Positions 6,081-9,196 of a stretch of 9,196 nucleotides of DNA are shown here, one piece after another. The position numbers and the translations under genes are program-made. Numbering within the stretch: the stretch's first letter is position 1; the number at the start of each line of letters is the position of its first letter. Origin of the DNA: Gammaproteobacteria bacterium (GTDB taxonomy: Bacteria > Pseudomonadota > Gammaproteobacteria > SZUA-140); assembly GCA_026982145.1 (NCBI GenBank), contig JALSHQ010000378.1:1-9196 (forward strand), written 5' to 3'. The notes under the pieces are model-generated. The model was not told the DNA's origin. It worked only from the letters and a program-made list of their open reading frames with translations, and ran no database searches.

Positions 6081-7519
6081 TGCCATCAGCACCTACCGAT
6101 ACTTTTTCTTTGGCACAACTGGCGAAGGTGACGATGGGAGAGTTGCGCGGTGAAACGTGTGATTTCTCCGCTGTGAGTATCGACAGCCGCTCGATCAATC
6201 GAGGTGAGCTGTTTGTTGCGCTACGAGGCCCCAGTTTTGATGGGCATGCCTTTGTAGATGCGGCGCAAAAAAATGGTGCGGTCGCGCTGTTGGTGGAGCA
6301 AAAAATAGAGAGTGCATTACCGCAGGTGATTGTGAGCGACAGCCGACGCGCACTGGGTGATTTAGCATCAGCATGGCGTATGCAGTATCAAATCCCAGTG
6401 ATTGCAGTGACCGGCAGCAATGGCAAAACCACGGTTAAAGAGATGCTGATGGCCATTCTCGCTAGAGAGGGAAAGGTACTGGCGACACACGGCAACCTGA
6501 ATAATGAGATTGGTGTTCCGCTGACGCTGCTGCGTATCAATAGCGAGCACCGCTATGCGGTGATTGAAATGGGCGCAAATCACCACGGTGAAATTCGCTA
6601 CCTCACCACACTTGCCAAGCCCACGGTTGCGTTGGTCAATAATGCAGGGCCTGCTCATCTTGAAGGTTTTGGTGATGTGGCGGGTGTTGCGCGTGCCAAG
6701 GGTGAGATTTTTGAGGGGCTACCGAGCGATGGTATCGCAATCTTCAATGTCGATGATGAATACGCGGCGACATGGCAAGCGCTGTGTGTGAATAAAAATC
6801 GCCAGTGTTTTGGTATTGAAAGTGCAGCTGATGTTTCAGCAAGTGATTTGCAGCAAGTCGATGGCGTCGGTTACCACTTTAAATTGCATGTCGCTTCAGA
6901 GGTTATTGCGATCACCCTGCCGCTGCCCGGTCGGCACAATGTGATGAATGCGCTTGCCGCCAGCACCGCAGCCATTGCTGCAGGTGCAACACTGGAGGCA
7001 GTGCAAAGTGGACTGCAGTCATTGGATGCGGTGAGTGGCCGGTTACAACTTAAGCAGAGTGCCTCAGGTGTGTGGGTGGTTGATGATACTTATAACGCCA
7101 ACCCGGCGTCACTGCAGGCAGGATTAGCCGTTTTAAATGAGCAGAGCACCCACACAAAAATCATGGTGCTGGGTGACATGGGGGAGCTTGGTGATCTCAG
7201 TGCAACACTGCATCGAGCGATGGGTGAGCAGATACGCGCTGCGGGAGTGGATCAACTCTTTACTGTCGGATCGCAGGCACAACTTACGGCACAGGCTTTT
7301 GGTAGCGAGGCGCACCATTTTGCAACACAGGCGGCGTTAATTGCAGCGTTAAAAGTGACGTTGTCATCAGCTCATGGCGCGGTAACGGTGATGGTGAAGG
7401 GGTCGCGCAGTATGAAAATGGAGCGTGTGGTTACAGCGCTACTGGAAGTAAGGGAATCGTCGATTGGCGGTGTGGATAATGGCACCGTTCATGCGCGTGT
7501 CAATGGGGTGGGAGGATAA
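6080..7519 (+). CDS. murF: UDP-MurNAc-tripeptide:D-alanyl-D-alanine ligase MurF
   Basis: A 479-residue Mur ligase (E. coli 452) that adds the D-Ala-D-Ala dipeptide to complete UDP-MurNAc-pentapeptide in the cytoplasm, with ATP. Visible signatures are VSIDSRSINRGELFVALRG in the N-terminal substrate domain, the ATP loop TGSNGKTT with Lys116 and Thr117, GNLNNEIGVPLTLL, EMGANHHGEI, NNAGPAHLEGFG, the C-terminal D335-D-T-Y-N-A-N-P342 motif that marks MurF, LGDMGELG and VKGSRSMKMERVV. These separate it from MurE, MurC and MurD. It is not fused to murE, although fusions occur in some bacteria. After the last motif the protein has about 25 extra, poorly conserved residues, which account for most of the extra length. 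It overlaps murE by one base and stops 1 nt before the mraY ATG. Confidence 0.98.
   Translation: MPSAPTDTFSLAQLAKVTMGELRGETCDFSAVSIDSRSINRGELFVALRGPSFDGHAFVDAAQKNGAVALLVEQKIESALPQVIVSDSRRALGDLASAWRMQYQIPVIAVTGSNGKTTVKEMLMAILAREGKVLATHGNLNNEIGVPLTLLRINSEHRYAVIEMGANHHGEIRYLTTLAKPTVALVNNAGPAHLEGFGDVAGVARAKGEIFEGLPSDGIAIFNVDDEYAATWQALCVNKNRQCFGIESAADVSASDLQQVDGVGYHFKLHVASEVIAITLPLPGRHNVMNALAASTAAIAAGATLEAVQSGLQSLDAVSGRLQLKQSASGVWVVDDTYNANPASLQAGLAVLNEQSTHTKIMVLGDMGELGDLSATLHRAMGEQIRAAGVDQLFTVGSQAQLTAQAFGSEAHHFATQAALIAALKVTLSSAHGAVTVMVKGSRSMKMERVVTALLEVRESSIGGVDNGTVHARVNGVGG
7510..7515 (+). promoter_or_regulatory. Ribosome binding site deciding the mraY start
   Basis: GGGAGG in the final codons of murF lies 5 nt before ATG 7521. 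It selects that start over the in-frame ATG at 7464, which would lengthen MraY by 19 unrelated residues inside murF. Confidence 0.85.
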
Positions 7520-7520
7520 A

Positions 7521-8603
7521 ATGCTGCTACTGCTAACAGAATATCTGGCAGAGAGCTATAGCGGCTTTGGTGTTTTCCGTTACCTGACGCTGCGTGCGAT
7601 TCTTGGTGTGTTGACGGCGTTGGTGATCTCATTTGTGGTGGGGCCTACGATGATTCGCAAGCTCAATGCCAACCAGATTGGGCAAAATATTCGTGATGAT
7701 GGGCCGCAAAGTCACTTGATTAAATCGGGCACACCGACCATGGGCGGCGCTCTGATTCTAGTCGCCATCGCAGTCAGCACACTGTTGTGGGGCGACCTTG
7801 GCAACCGTTATGTTTGGGTGGTACTGATCGTCACACTGCTCTTTGGTGCTATTGGTTGGGTGGATGATTACCGCAAAATTGTCGGGGGTAGCTCTGAAGG
7901 GTTGAGTGCGCGACAGAAATTTAAATGGCAATCGATCGCCGGGCTTAGCGCCGCCATTTTTCTATATGCCACAGCAAAAATGCCGATCGAGACACAGCTC
8001 ATCTTCCCATTTATCAAGGATGTCGCGATTGATCTTGGCATCATGTATATCGTCATCACCTATTTAATGATCGTTGGTTTTAGCAATGCAGTAAACCTTA
8101 CCGATGGTCTGGATGGGCTTGCGATCATGCCCACCGTGATGGTGGCGAGTGCGCTGGGGATCTTTGCTTATGTGACTGGCCATGTGAAATTTGCTGAATA
8201 CCTCGGTATCCCATATGTCGCTGGTGTGGGTGAGGTGGCCATTTTTTGCGGCGCAATTGCCGGTGCAGGGCTTGGCTTTCTCTGGTTCAACACACATCCG
8301 GCTCAGGTCTTCATGGGGGATGTCGGCGCGCTTGCGCTGGGCGCAGCACTGGGCGTGACTGCAGTGGTGGTACGGCAAGAGATCGTGTTGCTGATCATGG
8401 GAGGCGTTTTCGTGATGGAGACCGCCTCGGTGATGATTCAGGTTGCGTCGTACAAGCTAACGGGTAAACGCGTTTTTCGCATGGCGCCCTTGCACCACCA
8501 TTTTGAACTGAAGGGGTGGCCTGAGCCGCGAGTGATCGTCCGTTTTTGGATTATTACCGTGATTCTAGTGTTGATTGGCCTCGCTTCATTAAAGGTGAGA
8601 TAG
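7521..8603 (+). CDS. mraY: Phospho-MurNAc-pentapeptide translocase MraY
   Basis: A 360-residue integral inner-membrane enzyme, the same length as E. coli MraY. It transfers phospho-MurNAc-pentapeptide from UDP to undecaprenyl phosphate, making lipid I. Hydrophobic segments along the whole chain fit the known ten-helix topology. Conserved motifs are present: IRDDGPQSHLIKSGTPTMGG, the D115-D116-Y-R-K pair, NAVNLTDGLDGLAIMPT, FMGDVG with Asp267, and the MAPLHHHFELKGWPEPRV loop with three histidines at 325-327. Asp115, Asp116 and Asp267 match the catalytic aspartates described in this family, so the enzyme should be active. The start ATG 7521 has a strong ribosome binding site. It sits between murF, which makes its soluble substrate, and murD. 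The 3' end is followed by a 104-bp gap, unlike the tight joints before it. Confidence 0.98.
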   Translation: MLLLLTEYLAESYSGFGVFRYLTLRAILGVLTALVISFVVGPTMIRKLNANQIGQNIRDDGPQSHLIKSGTPTMGGALILVAIAVSTLLWGDLGNRYVWVVLIVTLLFGAIGWVDDYRKIVGGSSEGLSARQKFKWQSIAGLSAAIFLYATAKMPIETQLIFPFIKDVAIDLGIMYIVITYLMIVGFSNAVNLTDGLDGLAIMPTVMVASALGIFAYVTGHVKFAEYLGIPYVAGVGEVAIFCGAIAGAGLGFLWFNTHPAQVFMGDVGALALGAALGVTAVVVRQEIVLLIMGGVFVMETASVMIQVASYKLTGKRVFRMAPLHHHFELKGWPEPRVIVRFWIITVILVLIGLASLKVR

Positions 8604-8707
8604 CGTCAGTGATCAAACCTTTTTATGAGCAGCCAGTTAAAAAGTGGGCGCTTAAAACAACAGTAGTAGCGGGCGAAATAGCGTTTGAGTGGAGAGAAAG
8701 CAGCGCA
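8604..8707 (+). other. mraY-murD gap, open in the murD frame
   Basis: A 104-bp gap lies between the mraY stop (TAG 8601-8603) and the murD ATG at 8708. The murD frame stays open through it from a GTG at 8609, which has a moderate AAGGTGAG-type site at 8592-8599. The extra 33 residues would begin IKPFYEQPVKKW and end FEWRESSA. The MurD family normally starts a few residues before the IVGLG dinucleotide-fold motif, so ATG 8708 fits better. Its own ribosome site, GGAGAG at 8691-8696, is 11 nt away, which is rather far. I see no convincing promoter or terminator in the gap. Confidence 0.5.
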
Positions 8708-9196
8708 ATGAATGAAGCACAACCGCAATGGAGTTTGATTGTAGGTCTTGGTAAGACCGGACTCTCCTGCGCCCGTTTTTTGAGTGCCCGTAATATGCCG
8801 TTCATGGTGGTCGATAGCCGCGAAGCACCTCCCGCATTAGCTAGCTTGCGAGCGGAGCTGCCTGATGCCGAAGTGAAGTTAGGGGTGTTTGATGAATCGC
8901 TTTTTTTGAATTGTAGTGAAATTATTCTCAGCCCGGGTGTTTCGTTGCAGACGCCAGCCGTTGCGGCAGCCATCGCAACCGGGGTGCCGGTAAGAGGGGA
9001 TATAGACCTGTTTGCGCGCCATGCCAATGCACCGGTTATCGCCATAACAGGCTCTAACGGTAAAAGCACGGTAACAGAGTTACTATACGAAGTATTGAAC
9101 TGTGCGGGCAAAAAAGTTGCCATGGGCGGGAACATCGGAACCCCTGCGCTGGAGTTGCTCTCTGAGCAGGCGACGGTTGAGGCGCCTGATTTTATC
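8708..9196 (+). CDS. murD: UDP-MurNAc-L-alanine:D-glutamate ligase MurD, 5' part (3' end outside window)
   Basis: The first 163 codons are present and the frame runs off the window with no stop. MurD adds D-glutamate to UDP-MurNAc-L-Ala in the cytoplasm, one step before MurE. The N-terminal domain shows LIVGLGKTGLSCARFL, with a dinucleotide-fold-like glycine motif, VVDSREAPP, ILSPGVSLQTPAV and RGDIDLFAR. The ATP loop ITGSNGKST has Lys119 (E. coli Lys115), and VAMGGNIGTPALELL follows. These match E. coli MurD closely in order and spacing. I chose ATG 8708 because it leaves only about nine residues before the IVGLG strand, as in E. coli; an in-frame GTG at 8609 would add 33 residues. Its position after mraY is the standard dcw order, with ftsW and murG expected next. 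Confidence 0.95.
   Translation, partial: MNEAQPQWSLIVGLGKTGLSCARFLSARNMPFMVVDSREAPPALASLRAELPDAEVKLGVFDESLFLNCSEIILSPGVSLQTPAVAAAIATGVPVRGDIDLFARHANAPVIAITGSNGKSTVTELLYEVLNCAGKKVAMGGNIGTPALELLSEQATVEAPDFI

Noticed and set aside
8623..9135. 170-codon reverse-strand frame opposite murD
   Set aside because: The + strand carries unmistakable MurD motifs across the same bases; the reverse translation resembles no family and is a shadow frame.
1..9196. CRISPR arrays, insertion sequences, phage or defence genes
   Set aside because: No spaced identical repeats of CRISPR type, transposase motifs or terminal inverted repeats were seen; the window is conserved housekeeping DNA throughout.

Overview
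The window is the 5' part of a division and cell wall (dcw) cluster from a Gram-negative bacterium, most likely a gammaproteobacterium. The gene order (mraZ, rsmH, ftsL, ftsI, murE, murF, mraY, murD), a short FtsL, an FtsI with a single N-terminal membrane anchor, a 360-residue MraY that reads very like the E. coli protein, and a MurE with the DNPR signature of meso-diaminopimelate ligases all point that way. The genus cannot be named from the sequence. Everything recognisable is on the + strand.

Positions 1-690 hold the end of a gene for a SPOR-domain-like protein, then a tRNA-Thr(UGU) gene with its own strong extended -10 promoter and a clean intrinsic terminator. Positions 690-998 are AT-rich and non-coding, with several small inverted repeats. 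The dcw promoter follows (TTGACA, 16 bp, TATAGT). Just downstream lies an array of TGGGT-like direct repeats with an exact 10-bp period, which is the expected operator for MraZ, the product of the first gene. This suggests autoregulation of the operon.

From 1086 to the window end the genes are packed tightly. rsmH/ftsL, ftsL/ftsI and ftsI/murE overlap by 4 bp (ATGA), murE/murF overlap by 1 bp (TGATG), and murF/mraY are separated by 1 bp. MraZ is the regulator and RsmH methylates 16S rRNA. FtsL and FtsI are divisome parts (scaffold and septal transpeptidase). MurE, MurF and MurD are cytoplasmic Mur ligases that build the UDP-MurNAc-pentapeptide. MraY transfers that product to undecaprenyl phosphate to give lipid I. 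murD is cut by the window end.

No unknown system was found; this is a conserved housekeeping region. The points most worth a second look are the MraZ operator with a possible fourth unit overlapping the -10, the 104-bp mraY-murD gap that stays open in the murD frame from a GTG, and the long repeat-containing leader between the tRNA terminator and the dcw promoter.
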